Source: Methylomonas aurea
Lineage (GTDB): Bacteria > Pseudomonadota > Gammaproteobacteria > Methylococcales > Methylomonadaceae
Direction of reading: 5' to 3'
DNA: 64,000 nucleotides
Assembly: GCF_024505045.1 (NCBI RefSeq)
Contig: NZ_JANIBM010000014.1
Coordinates: forward strand, 34,578 to 98,577
Below the pieces are notes generated by a model. It saw only the letters and a program-made list of their open reading frames with translations. It was not told the DNA's origin and searched no databases. Positions within the stretch are counted from its first letter, which is position 1. The number at the start of each line of letters is the position of its first letter. Below are positions 63,801 through 64,000 of this stretch, in pieces. The position numbers and the translations under genes are program-made.

Positions 63801-64000
63801 ACCAGCAAGCGAGGCCGCAAAAAAAACGGGGTTCAGGGATTAAGTGCGGTGGTCAACGTGTGCCATTGCCAACCCAAAACCCGGCATTCATGCCGGCAAG
63901 ATAAAGAGTGACAAGTAACGGAATTTAGGCGGCGCAAAAAGCCGCCGAAAAGTAAAAATGTTTCACGGGTTTTAACTCGTACAAATAAGAACGGTTATCA

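Larger units (their letters stand above)
63617..64000. other. Integron control region and attI side (no gene seen)
   Basis: No convincing coding frame. From left to right it holds a minus-strand -10 box, four dyads, an attI-like core and two hairpins: CCGGCA-TTCA-TGCCGG (63881-63896) and GGCGGC...GCCGCC (63928-63946, then AAAAG). The first cassette would begin after 63800 and continue outside the window. Confidence 0.6.

Overview
The window is a chromosomal segment of a Gram-negative gammaproteobacterium. Three gene blocks have the order seen across that class: gshB-tonB-yqgE-ruvX-pyrR-pyrB-pyrC' (as in pseudomonads), rhlB-trxA-rho, and rlmH-maf-rng-yhdP-nitrilase. A PEP-CTERM surface protein and a TIGR04073 (exosortase-associated) protein, together with the moderately GC-rich coding style, would suit a methanotroph of the Methylomonas type. 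That last step is inference; nothing here proves the genus.

Layout. 1-7.1 kb: the tail of a cut gene, then a MacB-like ABC exporter (adaptor, ATPase, two permeases) whose ATPase and permease genes are separated by an opposite-strand drug/metabolite transporter, an AraC regulator and a 448-base AT-rich gap with REP-like palindromes. 7.3-11.1 kb: envelope and signalling genes, namely a PEP-CTERM protein, a ComFB-like protein, a broken small lipoprotein, an OmpA-type lipoprotein with a TIGR04073 protein, and an FHA-GGDEF cyclase. 11.4-19.9 kb: polyamine synthesis (speE and speA, divergent), a beta-hydroxyacid dehydrogenase, UDP-glucose dehydrogenase, Rep helicase and a DegQ-like protease. 20-28.5 kb: a double cNMP-rhodanese fusion, L33/L28, the gshB-to-pyrC' block and a LOG-family protein.

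28.5-45.2 kb is a long same-strand run: a MoxR/Bat-type system (MoxR ATPase, DUF58, DUF4381, two VWA proteins, BatD) interrupted by a 1381-residue MASE1-CHASE-PAS-GGDEF-EAL protein, by a CorC/HlyC-type membrane protein and by a heavy-metal RND pump whose gene overlaps batD. 45.2-56.2 kb: NudE, a chemoreceptor, a nucleotidase, RhlB, TrxA, Rho, an SbmA/YddA-type ABC protein with a decayed ATPase domain, molybdopterin genes moaE/moaD and divergent moaC, a BamC-like lipoprotein and a nitrilase. 56.2-62.6 kb: yhdP, rng, maf, rlmH.

The right end is an integron platform: an IntI-type integrase, a stretch with four GGCA-N4-TGCC dyads, and a GTTAGGC core that looks like attI. The integrase has histidine where the catalytic tyrosine should be, so this platform is probably unable to recombine by itself. 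The integrase defect, the dyad array, the decayed ABC ATPase and the hairpin with a 25-codon reading frame between pyrB and pyrC' are the most unusual signals. No CRISPR array, tRNA, rRNA or complete insertion sequence was seen.
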